DNA of 64,000 bases from Burkholderia sp. 9120 (GTDB taxonomy: Bacteria; Pseudomonadota; Gammaproteobacteria; Burkholderiales; Burkholderiaceae). Position 1 is the stretch's first letter; every line of letters starts with the position of its first letter. This document shows, piece after piece, positions 8,691 to 18,096 of this stretch. The stretch covers positions 5,456,001 to 5,520,000 of the forward strand of contig NZ_JQNA01000002.1 in the NCBI RefSeq assembly GCF_000745015.1, in the 5' to 3' direction. The notes under the pieces were generated by a model, which ran no database searches, was not told the DNA's origin, and saw only the letters and a list, made by a program, of their open reading frames with translations. A program made the position numbers and the translations under genes.

Positions 8691-8837
8691 GAGCGTAGAA
8701 ATGGCTAGCCGCGCTAGCCTGTCCCGTCCGAGGATGAAGGGATGAGAGAGCACCACCGCCGCCTCGACGAACGCCGTGAAAAGCGCGCTGCCGGCACGGT
8801 TCCCCCACGTCATGGCGCGGTTCATAGCCCGCTTCAT
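8688..8837 (-). CDS. possible 49-residue hypothetical protein
   Basis: A short ORF starts MKRAMNRAMTW at 8835-8837 with GGGAGAG spaced six to seven bases before the ATG, 17 bp after the stop of the 106-residue gene on the same strand. The product is basic at its N-terminus with one hydrophobic patch (SALFTAFVEAAVVLSHPFIL) that could be a membrane segment. Its 3' end reaches into the TetR operator, which argues against it being important. No family recognised. Confidence 0.3.
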   Translation of the reverse strand: MKRAMNRAMTWGNRAGSALFTAFVEAAVVLSHPFILGRDRLARLAISTL

Positions 8838-8854
8838 GGTGCTCTCCCAGGCAG

Positions 8855-9175
8855 TCAGGCCGGGCTGTAGATAATGCGCGCGAGTTCCTGATGCACTTCG
8901 ACACTCACCGAGTATTCCGCCGACGCCTCGATGAACCGCAGCGCCACGCCGGACAACTCGTCGGACTGTTTTTCGCTCAACCGCGAGAGCGCCTCGACTC
9001 CATACGTATTCGCAATGACGTCGTGCGCCCGCTGTTCCGCGTCCGCAATGGACGCGAGCAGCGAGGGGTCGCCGGACAGCGCCGCAACGGCCTTGACCGC
9101 CGCCCATTGGGCGCGGCGTGTGGTCATGACCGTTGCGGACCGGTTGCGAAAAACGCGGGCAATGAATTTGAACAT
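8855..9175 (-). CDS. hypothetical protein, 106 residues
   Basis: The start is the ATG at 9173-9175, with GGAGGCGGGCC directly upstream. The product begins MFKFIARVFRNRSATVMTTRR, then reads as a soluble alanine-rich helical protein (AVKAVAALSGDPSLLASIADAEQRAHDVI and VEVHQELARIIYSPA). It has no signal peptide and no recognised domain. It follows the 65-residue gene by 13 bp on the same strand, so the two small genes are probably co-transcribed. I cannot assign a function. Confidence 0.65.
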   Translation of the reverse strand: MFKFIARVFRNRSATVMTTRRAQWAAVKAVAALSGDPSLLASIADAEQRAHDVIANTYGVEALSRLSEKQSDELSGVALRFIEASAEYSVSVEVHQELARIIYSPA

Positions 9176-9188
9176 GGCCCGCCTCCGA

Positions 9189-9386
9189 TCAAGCGACTGC
9201 GTTACCCGGCAACGTGCCCGTGTCGCGCTCGACGGTTTCTTTACCGGCCTCCAGTTTCTCCGCTTCGGCCTCGCCGATTGCACGTTGCTGTGCCATCGAT
9301 GCCTGGCTCCAGGTGTGGTCCTCGGGAACCTGCGGCGTCCTGGTTGCGTTGTAGGCGGTCTTGATCAGTTTCGTGAGCTTGCTCAT
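9189..9386 (-). CDS. hypothetical protein, 65 residues
   Basis: A small hydrophilic protein begins MSKLTKLIKTAYNATRTPQVPEDHTWSQ and ends rich in glutamate and alanine (AIGEAEAEKLEAGKETVERDTG). Natural amino-acid composition and the close spacing to the next small gene support it as real. The start codon at 9384-9386 is preferred to an in-frame one at 9416. No family recognised; it may be a small stress-induced protein, but that is a guess from length only. Confidence 0.55.
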   Translation of the reverse strand: MSKLTKLIKTAYNATRTPQVPEDHTWSQASMAQQRAIGEAEAEKLEAGKETVERDTGTLPGNAVA

Positions 9387-9751
9387 GATGAGGTCCCGTA
9401 GCGTGTAGTGAATCAACGTGTGTGATGATTTTTATCGGCGCTTATCTGAAACGTATGCGCTCAATCTGGGTCATGCAGTTCGGATGTTAGTGGCGTTGAT
9501 ATTTTTCAGGGGGACCGATTGTTTTTCTGTGTCGGTGAGCGCACTCAGGGTTTCCGCGAGACTTGATCGTCGTCGGGAACGCAGCATGGCAACTTCAAAC
9601 GCTCCACTCAAGCGTGCGCTACGACTGGGTCGACCTGAAAGCGACGCCTCGGCCCGCCCCCGTGGTCGCTCGGAGTCCGGGCGACAGCGCAGGCTCGGGA
9701 ACCATGGCGAAATAAAACGCGCGCCCCACAAGCCGCTCGGTTGCAACGGTA
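9387..9751. other. 365-bp intergenic region, nothing clear
   Basis: The region lies between the 65-residue gene and the 3' end of the GH15 gene, both on the minus strand. It is less GC-rich near 9415-9530 (for example GATATTTTTCAGGGGGACC), where a promoter for the small-gene cluster may lie. A 91-codon minus-strand ORF here (9471-9746) has arginine/serine-rich composition and no ribosome-binding site, and I do not accept it. Confidence 0.4.
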
Positions 9752-11554
9752 TCAGGAGGACTCAGCCCTATCCGTGCGGCCATCACCGCGCCTCAATGTC
9801 GGACCGCTGAGTGCGAGCGCCGCATTGACAACGGCAAGATGGGTCAGCGCCTGCGGAAAATTACCGGCCAGATGCCGGCCCGCCACGTTATATTCCTCGG
9901 CGAGCAAACCCAGATCGTTGGCCACCGCGAGGACGCGTTCGAACTGCTCTCGGGCCTCCTCGCCCCTGCCCTGCAGCTTCAGGCACTCGGACATCCAGCA
10001 TGAACAGGCGAGAAACACGCCCTCGCCCGGCTTTCCGACTCGCGGCCTGGTTCGCCGGATCAGGCCGCCTTCGGACAGCTCGCGACCGATGGTCGCGATA
10101 GTCGATGCAATACGGCGGTCTTCGACCGGCAGGAAGCCGACGAGAGGCAGAAGTAAAACACTCGCGTCCAGTTCATGTCCGCCGTAGTACTGGGTGAAGG
10201 TGCCGAGACCCTCGTTCCAGCCCTCCCGGCAGATCTCGTCATGCACGGTTTCACGCAACTCCCTGATTCTGTCCAGCATGTCGCGGTCAACCAGATTGCC
10301 GCGCTCATGACGTCCGACAAAGCGGTCGAACGCGACCCAGACCATGACCTTCGAATAGGTGTAGTGCCGCGCTTCACCACGGGATTCCCACATGCCGGCG
10401 CCCTCGGTTTGCCAGATCGTTTCGAGGTGCTCGATGAGCCGCGTTTCGACGACAAGCTCCTGATCCGAAGCAGGAACGCCGCCACGGCGCGACAGATCCA
10501 GACAATCCAGTACCTCGCCATACACATCGAGCTGGTGCTGCGTCGACGCGGCGTTGCCGATCCGCACAGGTTTGGCAAAGCGATATCCGGGCAGCATCTC
10601 CACGGTCCATTCCGGCAGATGGCGTGCGCCGTCGACCCGATACATGATCCGCATGTTGTCCGGCGAGCCGGCTATCGCACGCAGCAGCCAGTCGCGCCAA
10701 CCCTGCGCCTCTTCGTGATAGCCGGCATTCAACAAGGCGGAAAGCGCAAAGCTCGCATCGCGCAACCAGCAGTAGCGGTAGTCCCAATTCATCCCGCCGC
10801 CGGGCGCTTCGGGCAGTGACGTAGTCGGCGCGGCAAGCAGACCGCCGCTTCGCTGATGAATCAATGCCTTGAGCGTAATCAGCGAGCGCCGCACCTGACG
10901 AGGCCAGCCGGTTTTGGCATTGTCGAACCGTCCGATCCAGTCGAGCCAGAAACGTCGCGTCGAAACGAGCGCCGCTTCGGCGTCGATCGACGCCGGAGGA
11001 CCATCATGGCTGTTACCGTAGCTCATGACGAAAGCAATCCGATGGCCCGCGGACACGGAGAAATCAGCATCAATCGATGCCGCTTTTGCAACCAGCGGTA
11101 CCGGCGCACGCAAAATAACCAGATTGGGGCCGACCTTGGCAACCATGTCGCCGCCATCCACGACGCTCCACGGCGACAATGCGCCGTAGTCGAAGCGAAG
11201 GCGCACGCAACTGTGCATCGTGACCTTTCCTCGCAGCCCGACCACGATGCGCACGACCGACGAAAAGGTCTTTCGAACCGGCATGAAATCGATGATTCGC
11301 ACCTCGCCGTCCGCCGTCTGCCAATCTGTTTCCATGACAAGCGTATCGTCTTCGTAGCGTCGGACGCGGCCGGTGATCGCGCCTGCGGGCGCAAGCGACC
11401 AATGCCCGTGTTCGTCTGTTCCGAGCAAGGCTGCGAAACAGGCGTCATCGTCGAACCGTGGCCAGCACAACCAATCGATGGATCCGTCCTTCGCCAGCAG
11501 AGCCGCCGTCTCTCCGTCGCCCAGCAGCGCATAGTCTTCAATCAGCTTGCTCAC
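9752..11554 (-). CDS. glycoside hydrolase family 15 protein (glucoamylase/trehalase-like)
   Basis: This roughly 600-residue enzyme has an N-terminal beta-sandwich domain (SKLIEDYALLGDGETAALLAKDGSIDWLCWPRFD) and an (alpha/alpha)6 catalytic barrel with the GH15 signatures MNWDYRYCWLRDASF, a general-acid region GMWESRGE, and a second acidic region FLACSCWMSECL. Bacterial proteins of this layout hydrolyse trehalose or short alpha-glucans in the cytoplasm; no signal peptide is seen. I choose the GTG at 11552-11554 because AAGGCGG is six bases upstream, while the ATG at 11560 abuts that site. It lies downstream of an SDR gene on the same strand. Confidence 0.88.
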   Translation of the reverse strand: MSKLIEDYALLGDGETAALLAKDGSIDWLCWPRFDDDACFAALLGTDEHGHWSLAPAGAITGRVRRYEDDTLVMETDWQTADGEVRIIDFMPVRKTFSSVVRIVVGLRGKVTMHSCVRLRFDYGALSPWSVVDGGDMVAKVGPNLVILRAPVPLVAKAASIDADFSVSAGHRIAFVMSYGNSHDGPPASIDAEAALVSTRRFWLDWIGRFDNAKTGWPRQVRRSLITLKALIHQRSGGLLAAPTTSLPEAPGGGMNWDYRYCWLRDASFALSALLNAGYHEEAQGWRDWLLRAIAGSPDNMRIMYRVDGARHLPEWTVEMLPGYRFAKPVRIGNAASTQHQLDVYGEVLDCLDLSRRGGVPASDQELVVETRLIEHLETIWQTEGAGMWESRGEARHYTYSKVMVWVAFDRFVGRHERGNLVDRDMLDRIRELRETVHDEICREGWNEGLGTFTQYYGGHELDASVLLLPLVGFLPVEDRRIASTIATIGRELSEGGLIRRTRPRVGKPGEGVFLACSCWMSECLKLQGRGEEAREQFERVLAVANDLGLLAEEYNVAGRHLAGNFPQALTHLAVVNAALALSGPTLRRGDGRTDRAESS

Positions 11555-11658
11555 GATCATCCGCCTTGTACCGCGCCGCTCGCCCGACCGGCGCTGAAGC
11601 AAAAATTGCCATCGCAACGAGACCGTTCCCTGTCATCGATGCATAAAAGAGCGAAGCG

Positions 11659-12654
11659 TTACGCGCCTTTCTTCTTCCTGACGAACAGACCCACGCCGGC
11701 CAGGCCGATTCCGACCAGCACCCAGAACGCGTTGCGATGGCGGTTTGTGAACATTTCCCAACTACCCGATCGTGACCGGCTGCCAAACCGTCCGTGTGCA
11801 CCGTAATCGCCCGGAACCGGCTCGAACAGATTGCCGGGCGAGTCCGCCCCGAGTGGTTCGTCGGTCAGTTGACCCTCGTAGCCGGCGCTTGCCAGATACC
11901 TGTCTATCAGACCCGGAGCGACGCGGTTGGCAAGGATGGCCTTGACGGTGGGAAAACCGACCCAGACTTGCCGTCGCCTATGCGTTGCGGCAAAGAAAAT
12001 GGCCCGTGCGGCCACCTCGGGTTCGTAGATCGGCGCCACCGGTTGTGCTTTCCTGCCCATCTTGTTTAGGGCCCAGTCGAATTGTGGCGTGTTGAGCGCG
12101 GGGAGATCCACCATGGTCAAATGAACGTTCAACCGGTCGTGGATGATCTCGGAGCGCAGCGCGTCGGTAAACCCCCGCACGGCGAACTTGGCCCCGCAGT
12201 AGATCGACTGAAGCGGCACCGACCGGTAGCCGAGCGCCGAGCCGACATTGACGATCGTGCCGCGGTTGCGCGTGCGCATCCGTGCGAGCGCCGCCATCGT
12301 GCCATGCACCTGCCCGAGATAAGTCACCCTGGTGCCGCGCTCGAATTCGCGCGCGGTGAGTTTCGACACCGGCGCGAATACCGTCGCCATGGCCACGTTG
12401 ACCCAGACAACGATCGGTCCGAGCTCCCGTTCAACGCGTGACGCCGCCGCTTCCACGGCATCGGCGTCCGCGACGTCGGTCGGAATAGCGAGGGCGCGCA
12501 CGCCGTAGTTCGCCTCGAGATCCGCAGCCGCGCGGTGGACCCGTGTGGGGTCGCGCGACAGTAATGCGACGTCGTATCCGTGTCTCGCGAACTCATCGAC
12601 CGTGGCTCGCCCCACTCCGGCACCGGCTCCCGTCACCACGACAACCTTGGCCAT
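11659..12654 (-). CDS. short-chain dehydrogenase/reductase with a C-terminal membrane tail
   Basis: This 331-residue protein carries the classical SDR cofactor motif TGAGAGVGR at the N-terminus, a catalytic serine in NVGSALGY and the YxxxK motif in SIYCGAKFAVRGF. Beyond the ~250-residue SDR core is an extension ending in a hydrophobic helix (FWVLVGIGLAGVGLFV) followed by RKKKGA, which should anchor it to the inner membrane. The NN(A/S)G motif of classical SDRs is altered to VNVAMATV. Substrate unknown. The gap to the GH15 gene is 104 bp on the same strand. Confidence 0.87.
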   Translation of the reverse strand: MAKVVVVTGAGAGVGRATVDEFARHGYDVALLSRDPTRVHRAAADLEANYGVRALAIPTDVADADAVEAAASRVERELGPIVVWVNVAMATVFAPVSKLTAREFERGTRVTYLGQVHGTMAALARMRTRNRGTIVNVGSALGYRSVPLQSIYCGAKFAVRGFTDALRSEIIHDRLNVHLTMVDLPALNTPQFDWALNKMGRKAQPVAPIYEPEVAARAIFFAATHRRRQVWVGFPTVKAILANRVAPGLIDRYLASAGYEGQLTDEPLGADSPGNLFEPVPGDYGAHGRFGSRSRSGSWEMFTNRHRNAFWVLVGIGLAGVGLFVRKKKGA

Positions 12655-12672
12655 AGCGTAGTCCCCGTTTAT

Positions 12673-12712
12673 CGCCCGAATGCGGCCGACCGGAGCGTCG
12701 GAAATTCGGGCG
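12673..12712. repeat. nested inverted repeat between the SDR and hybrid kinase genes
   Basis: Outer arms CGCCCGAAT / ATTCGGGCG (9 bp, perfect) enclose inner arms CCGAC / GTCGG around a 6-nt loop. On the minus strand it lies 19-58 nt upstream of the SDR start, so it could be a 5' leader hairpin or a regulator site. The remaining divergent region (12713-12961) holds no ORF I accept. Confidence 0.5.
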
Positions 12713-12961
12713 TTCAAGAAAGATATTGTCCAGCGACCTGGCGAGCAGTTTCTGTTCCCGAGGAAACTGGCGGCGCTTGAATCACGTACGGTTACGCCGC
12801 CGACAACCGGGCGCCAATGCGTGGTCCCGTGAATTACAATGCGCGGGCCACTCGGTAGCCCGGTCGTCAGGCCGGACTGCCTGCCGCGAAGAACGGCGCT
12901 GTATCGACCACCCGCTGACGCACTGCAGCGAGACCATGCGACTAGTCTGGGTACACCCAAT

Positions 12962-15900
12962 ATGCTGACCTACAACAAAACCACAGCGATATACGGGGCA
13001 ATTGCCGCGCTGACCATCACGATTTTTGTGCTCGATTGCCTGACGCCGCTCGGCGTTGCCGTCTGGATTCTCTACCTTGCCCCGGTGGCCCTGTGCCTAT
13101 TCGTCAGGGACGCGGCCGCCCCGCTGTTATCCGCGCTGGTGTCCACGCTGTTCATTGCGGGCGGCTTTTTTCTTTCCAGCGGTACGCCGACGATCAGCGT
13201 AGCCGTCGTCGTGATGAATCGCGCGTTCGCCATCCTTACCATCTGGAGCGTGGGCGCCATGGCTTTCATGTACGTGCGTTCGCGTAGCAGACTCGAAAGC
13301 CTGACCCGATTCCAGCATGCCCAGGTGCAGGTCGCCACGCAGATTCGCGGCGCAACCACCCCCTCGGCTTTGGGCGCGTCGGTCTTGCGTATTCTGACGA
13401 CACTGGCCGACGCCCAGGTCGGCGCGATCTACGTCCGCGACGAAGACATCTTGCGTCGCATCGCCACCTGGGCCCTGCCGGATCCCGACGCCGCGCCGGC
13501 GACCATTGCGCTCGGCGCCGGGCTGATCGGCCAGGCCCCGCAGGAAGGACGAACCCTCAGAATCGCGGACGCGCCGGCAGGCTACCTGCATATCGGCTCC
13601 GCACTCGGCGACGGGCATCCGTCGCAGATATTCGTTACGCCGCTGACCGCCGACGGCGTGGTGGTCGGCGAGCTCGAACTCGGCTTCGCCTCGGGCCAGC
13701 GGCCGCTCGACGACATTGAACAGGTGGTGGAAGGCGTGGCCGAGAGCATCGGGATGGCGCTTCGCTCGGCAAACTATCGTGCCCGCCTCGAAAATCTGCT
13801 GGAGGAGACGCAGCGCCAAAGCGAACAGTTGCAGGTGCAACAGGAAGAACTGCGGGTCACGAACGAGGAACTGCAGGAACAGAGCCGCGCGTTGATGGAC
13901 TCTCAGGCCAGCCTCGAAACGCAGCACACCGACCTCGAACAGAAAAATGTGCTGCTCGAAGGCTATGCCCACCGTCTGGAAGCACAAAAAACGGAACTTC
14001 TGATCGCACAGGAGGCGCAGGAGGTCAATGCAAAACGCCTTGAAGACGCCAGTCGCTACAAGTCCGAATTCCTGGCCAATATGTCGCATGAACTGCGCAC
14101 GCCGCTCAACAGTTCACTGATCCTTGCGCAACTATTGGAGCGCAATAAAGACGGCAACCTGACCTCGGAACAGGTGCGCTACGCCGCGACGATCCATGCG
14201 TCGAATAACACGCTGCTCGTTCTGATCAACGACATTCTCGATCTGTCGAAAGTCGAAGCCGGACAGATCGCGATCGAATGCGAACCGGTCACGATCGATG
14301 CATTGGTGCTGTCACTACAGCAGACCTTCGCGCCGATTGCGCAGGAGAAAGGCCTCGATTTTCGTATTCATCGAACAGCGGATGTGCCCGATGTCGTGAT
14401 CACCGATAACCAGCGCGTCGAGCAGATTCTGCGAAACCTGCTGGCGAACGCAATGAAGTTTACCGAGGCCGGAGAAGTCCGCCTCACGGTTGAGCGCGTC
14501 GACGCCGAGACGCTCCGCTTCGACATCCATGACTCAGGAATCGGCATCGCCGCCGATAAGCTCGACCTTATCTTCGAAGCGTTTCAGCAGGCCGACGGCA
14601 CCACCAGCCGTCGATTCGGCGGTAGCGGGCTGGGCCTGTCGATTTCGCGCGAGTTCTCCCGCCTGCTGGGTGGCAGGATCAGCGTCGCGAGCGAGCAAGG
14701 CGTCGGCAGCGTGTTCAGCCTCACGCTGCCAATTTGCTTCACGCCCGCGGCGCGACCGGCCGCGCCGGCCGATGCGACGCTGTCCGCGCCGTCTGCGAGC
14801 GCGCCATCTGCCGCGGCAAAAGTGGGACTGTCGGGCACCGCACCGCGCTTGCAGGTTTCCCCGCCGGCGCGACAGAACCTGGTCGAACTGCCGGAATCGC
14901 CGAGCGCTTCAGTGCCCGCCGATTCGATTCCCGATGATCGGAACTTACGGCAGCGTGGCGGACGCCTTATCCTGGCGATCGAAGACGACACCGCTTTCGC
15001 GGCCATTTTGCGCGACCTCGCACACGATCTGAATTTCGACTTCGTCCATGCAACGAATGCCACGAGCGGGCTCTCACTCGCACGCGAGACGCAACCCGCC
15101 GGCATCCTGCTGGATATCGGCTTGCCGGACCGCTCAGGACTCACGGTGCTCGAATGGCTCAAGCAGGATCCGCTCACCCGCCATTTGCCGATCCATATCG
15201 TATCCGCGACCGACCACGCCGAGCGGGCCAGGTTCCTTGGCGCGGTCGGCTATACGTTGAAACCCACCGCACGGGAAGCGCTCGAGGCAGCGATCCTGCG
15301 CCTCGAAACCCGGCTCGAACAACAGATGCGCCGCGTGCTCGTGGTCGAAGACGATCCCGTGATGAGCGAGAGCATTCGCGCCCTGCTGGAAACGGGTAAG
15401 ACGGAGATCGTCCTGTCCTCCACGCTGGGCAATGCGCTCGGGCAGATGGAAACGAACCGCTTCGACTGCATCGTGACGGATCTCGCGCTGCCGGACGGCA
15501 CCGGCTACGATCTGCTAGAACGACTCGCGGCCAACCTGTCCTGGGCGACGGTACCCGTCATCGTCTACACCGGGCGCGTGCTGTCCGACGACGAAGAGCA
15601 AAGGCTGCGGCGCTATTCGAAGTCGATCATCATCAAGGGCGCAAGATCTCCCGAGCGTCTGCTCGACGAAGTGACGTTATTCCTGCACAGCGTCGAATCC
15701 TCGTTACCGCCCGAGCAGCAAAGAATGCTCCGCGCGGTGCGGCAGCGCGATCGTGAATTCGAAGGGCGAACCATCCTGCTAGCCGAAGACGACGTGCGCA
15801 ATATCTTCGCGCTTTCGCACGTCATCGAACCGCTCGGCGCGACCCTCAGAATCGCGCGCAATGGCCTTGAGGCGCTGCAGACACTGGAACGCGAACCCGA

Positions 15901-16135
15901 CATCGACCTCGTTCTGATGGACGTCATGATGCCGGAAATGGATGGGCTTAGCGCCACCCGGGAAATTCGCCGCAGCGAACGGTTCGGACGGGTTCCGGTG
16001 ATCGCACTGACGGCCAAAGCCATGGCCGACGATCGTCAGCGCTGTCTCGAGGCTGGGGCGGACGACTACATTTCCAAACCAGTCGACGTCGAGAAAATGA
16101 TTGCACTGTGCAGAGTGTGGTTGCAACAACGGTAG
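12962..16135 (+). CDS. hybrid sensor histidine kinase with GAF domain and three receiver domains
   Basis: The 1057-residue protein has, in order, several N-terminal membrane segments (residues ~10-105), a GAF-like domain (~130-295), a long glutamine-rich coiled coil (~305-365), HisKA with H376 in NMSHELRTPLNSS, HATPase (~475-615; NLLANAMKFTEAG, DSGIGI, GGSGLGLSIS), then receivers at about 667-780 (LLDIGLPDRSG), 790-905 (VTDLALPDGTG) and 936-1055 (LMDVMMPEMDG). There is no Hpt domain or partner regulator next door, so it may signal through an unlinked phosphotransfer protein. The receiver arrangement resembles stress-responsive hybrid kinases. The start at 12962 begins directly before the first membrane helix. 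Confidence 0.92.
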   Translation: MLTYNKTTAIYGAIAALTITIFVLDCLTPLGVAVWILYLAPVALCLFVRDAAAPLLSALVSTLFIAGGFFLSSGTPTISVAVVVMNRAFAILTIWSVGAMAFMYVRSRSRLESLTRFQHAQVQVATQIRGATTPSALGASVLRILTTLADAQVGAIYVRDEDILRRIATWALPDPDAAPATIALGAGLIGQAPQEGRTLRIADAPAGYLHIGSALGDGHPSQIFVTPLTADGVVVGELELGFASGQRPLDDIEQVVEGVAESIGMALRSANYRARLENLLEETQRQSEQLQVQQEELRVTNEELQEQSRALMDSQASLETQHTDLEQKNVLLEGYAHRLEAQKTELLIAQEAQEVNAKRLEDASRYKSEFLANMSHELRTPLNSSLILAQLLERNKDGNLTSEQVRYAATIHASNNTLLVLINDILDLSKVEAGQIAIECEPVTIDALVLSLQQTFAPIAQEKGLDFRIHRTADVPDVVITDNQRVEQILRNLLANAMKFTEAGEVRLTVERVDAETLRFDIHDSGIGIAADKLDLIFEAFQQADGTTSRRFGGSGLGLSISREFSRLLGGRISVASEQGVGSVFSLTLPICFTPAARPAAPADATLSAPSASAPSAAAKVGLSGTAPRLQVSPPARQNLVELPESPSASVPADSIPDDRNLRQRGGRLILAIEDDTAFAAILRDLAHDLNFDFVHATNATSGLSLARETQPAGILLDIGLPDRSGLTVLEWLKQDPLTRHLPIHIVSATDHAERARFLGAVGYTLKPTAREALEAAILRLETRLEQQMRRVLVVEDDPVMSESIRALLETGKTEIVLSSTLGNALGQMETNRFDCIVTDLALPDGTGYDLLERLAANLSWATVPVIVYTGRVLSDDEEQRLRRYSKSIIIKGARSPERLLDEVTLFLHSVESSLPPEQQRMLRAVRQRDREFEGRTILLAEDDVRNIFALSHVIEPLGATLRIARNGLEALQTLEREPDIDLVLMDVMMPEMDGLSATREIRRSERFGRVPVIALTAKAMADDRQRCLEAGADDYISKPVDVEKMIALCRVWLQQR

Positions 16136-16225
16136 AGGATCGACGCAGCCGCGAGTTCGGCGAACCCGCACGGCAATCGGCGCGGGGCCAACGCCGGCGA
16201 GACCGTACCGTGCGCGGAGCCCGCA

Positions 16226-17665
16226 CTATTTGTGCAAGGCGCTGCGCACGCTCGACACGTCGTGCGTCGTCACCGGCGCCGCCGCATTGCCCCACGTATT
16301 GCGGATAAACGTCAGCACGTGAGCCATTTCGTCGTCGTCGAGCTTGCCGGCGAACGAAGACATCTTGCGCGACTCGGGTCCGTCCCTGGTATGCGGACTG
16401 CCGCCGCCTTCGACTAGCAGCCGCACGAGCGAAGCAGAGGAAGCCGATAGCACCGCCGGATTGCCCGCCAGCCGCGGATATTTCTGCGCTACACCCGCCC
16501 CGTCCGACTGATGGCAGCGCGCGCAGTAAGTCGCGTAGATGCCCGCGCCGGGATGCTCGACGTCGCCGGTTTTCAATGCCTGCGCGCTCAACAGCGCCGC
16601 GCGCGAACGCCCATTGAACAGGCCGCTTTGCGCGCGCGGCGGAAGGCTCTTCAGATACGCGGCGATGGCCGCGAGGTCCGCGTCGCTCATGTATTGCGTG
16701 CTGTCCTCCACGACCTGCACCATGCTGCCGAAGGTGATCAGTCCGCCGCCGTGGCCCTGTTTCAGGAACGCGGCAATGTCGGCCGGCGCGCTTCGGCCGA
16801 GACCCGAGCCGGGGTCGGCGGTAAGGTTCGGCGCGAACCAGTGGTCGTTGGTGCCGCCCGTCAGATAGACCGTGCTGGACTCGGTATAGCCGCGCTCTTC
16901 ATAAGCCGGTCCTCTCGGTGTGTGACAGGCACCGCAATGACCCAGCGATTGCACGAGATACGCACCGCGATTCCATTGCGCGTCCCGTCCCGTTTCGGGC
17001 TTGAACGGACCACTCGGAACGAAGGCCCAGTCCCAGAACATGAGGGCCCAGCGCTGGCTGAACGGGAACGGCAATCTGGTTTCGGGCGCGGCGACCGCGA
17101 CCGGTTGTACGCCATGCATGAAGTAGGCGTACAGCGCGTGCAGGTCCTCGTCCGAGATTTTTGCAAACGACGGGTAAGGCATCGCCGGATACAAACGCTT
17201 GCCGCCAGGCGCGACGCCTTCGCGCAATGCCCGTGCGAAGTCGTCGTAGGTGTACGCGCCGATGCCCATGTGCGGGTCGGGCGTGATGTTCGACGAGTAG
17301 ATCGTGCCGAACGGCGACGCCATGCCGAGGCCACCGGCGAATGACGGTGAAAGTATTGGAGCGGCGCCTGGTTCGGTAACGCGTGGCGCGGCCGTATGAC
17401 AGCCGGCGCAGTCGGCAGCTTTGGCGAGGTAAGCGCCGCGCGCGACCTCGGCGGCATCGGCGGGGTTGCTGTTTGCCGTGCTGTTCACTGTGCCACTTGC
17501 GGCGACGGCCATGGCCCACACAGCCGGCGGGTTCGGCGGGTTCATCGCTTCGCCCCACATAACGCCTGACGCAAGCATTATCGCCACACCAGGCGCCGCA
17601 CGCGTCAGCCGTCGCCCATGCAACCAAGCCAATAAAGAAGCCATAAAATCGCGGAGCGTACGCAT
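16226..17665 (-). CDS. triheme cytochrome c, gluconate/alcohol dehydrogenase subunit type
   Basis: This roughly 479-residue exported protein has a hydrophobic leader (APGVAIMLASGVMWG) and three c-heme sites, CAGCH, CGACH and CARCH, each followed by a distal methionine region such as YPAMPYPSFAKISDEDLHALYAYF. The layout matches the cytochrome subunit of membrane-bound gluconate, 2-ketogluconate or alcohol dehydrogenases, which passes electrons from a flavoprotein to quinone or an oxidase. It is the last gene of the oxidase operon, 2 bp after the membrane-protein gene. A GMC flavoprotein and a subunit-3-like protein encoded about 9 kb away on the other strand are plausible partners. Confidence 0.88.
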   Translation of the reverse strand: MRTLRDFMASLLAWLHGRRLTRAAPGVAIMLASGVMWGEAMNPPNPPAVWAMAVAASGTVNSTANSNPADAAEVARGAYLAKAADCAGCHTAAPRVTEPGAAPILSPSFAGGLGMASPFGTIYSSNITPDPHMGIGAYTYDDFARALREGVAPGGKRLYPAMPYPSFAKISDEDLHALYAYFMHGVQPVAVAAPETRLPFPFSQRWALMFWDWAFVPSGPFKPETGRDAQWNRGAYLVQSLGHCGACHTPRGPAYEERGYTESSTVYLTGGTNDHWFAPNLTADPGSGLGRSAPADIAAFLKQGHGGGLITFGSMVQVVEDSTQYMSDADLAAIAAYLKSLPPRAQSGLFNGRSRAALLSAQALKTGDVEHPGAGIYATYCARCHQSDGAGVAQKYPRLAGNPAVLSASSASLVRLLVEGGGSPHTRDGPESRKMSSFAGKLDDDEMAHVLTFIRNTWGNAAAPVTTHDVSSVRSALHK

Positions 17666-17667
17666 CG

Positions 17668-18096
17668 TCACCACCACCTGCACGGCGACACAATCGCCAA
17701 CGCGACATCGGTCGCGACCAGTGCAAACAGGAACAACACGCTGCACATTGCCGCGACACGGCTCAGGAACCCCGCCAGTTCAGCACGCGTTCGCCGCGCG
17801 CCGCTCAATGCAGCCCCCTGTTTCGATCCTCCGATCCGCCGAAGATTGCGCCACGCGATCACGCTGCCCAATCCGCCCACGACAAAACACAGCGCACTGA
17901 TCACGACGAGCGCTGGACGCATCCACGGAACAACCGGCGCGGACAGGGGTTGGTTGAACGGATAGCAGCTCTGCGCGGCCAGCGTTTCCGCCATCACCAT
18001 CTGCAGTAGCCACGCAAGCGGCGGCAGGACCAGACCCGGCAGCACGTATCGCAACGGCGGAAACGGCGCGTCGCGCGGAGTCAACTCCTCGGCCAT
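17668..18096 (-). CDS. small membrane protein of the oxidase operon
   Basis: This 142-residue protein has three to four hydrophobic helices (YVLPGLVLPPLAWLLQMVMAE, PALVVISALCFVVGGLGSV, AAMCSVLFLFALVATDVALA). The start ATG at 18094-18096 has CAGGAGGGG just upstream. It overlaps the subunit III gene by 16 nt and is followed immediately by the cytochrome c gene, so it belongs to the oxidase operon. It could be an assembly or small accessory subunit; no named family recognised. Confidence 0.75.
   Translation of the reverse strand: MAEELTPRDAPFPPLRYVLPGLVLPPLAWLLQMVMAETLAAQSCYPFNQPLSAPVVPWMRPALVVISALCFVVGGLGSVIAWRNLRRIGGSKQGAALSGARRTRAELAGFLSRVAAMCSVLFLFALVATDVALAIVSPCRWW

Noticed and set aside
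9471..9746. 91-codon minus-strand ORF in the gap before the GH15 gene
   Set aside because: Low-information composition and no start context.
12720..12830. Possible ECF-type promoter (GGAAAC...GGTT) before the hybrid kinase
   Set aside because: Spacing and sequence match only loosely, and no matching sigma factor gene is in the window.
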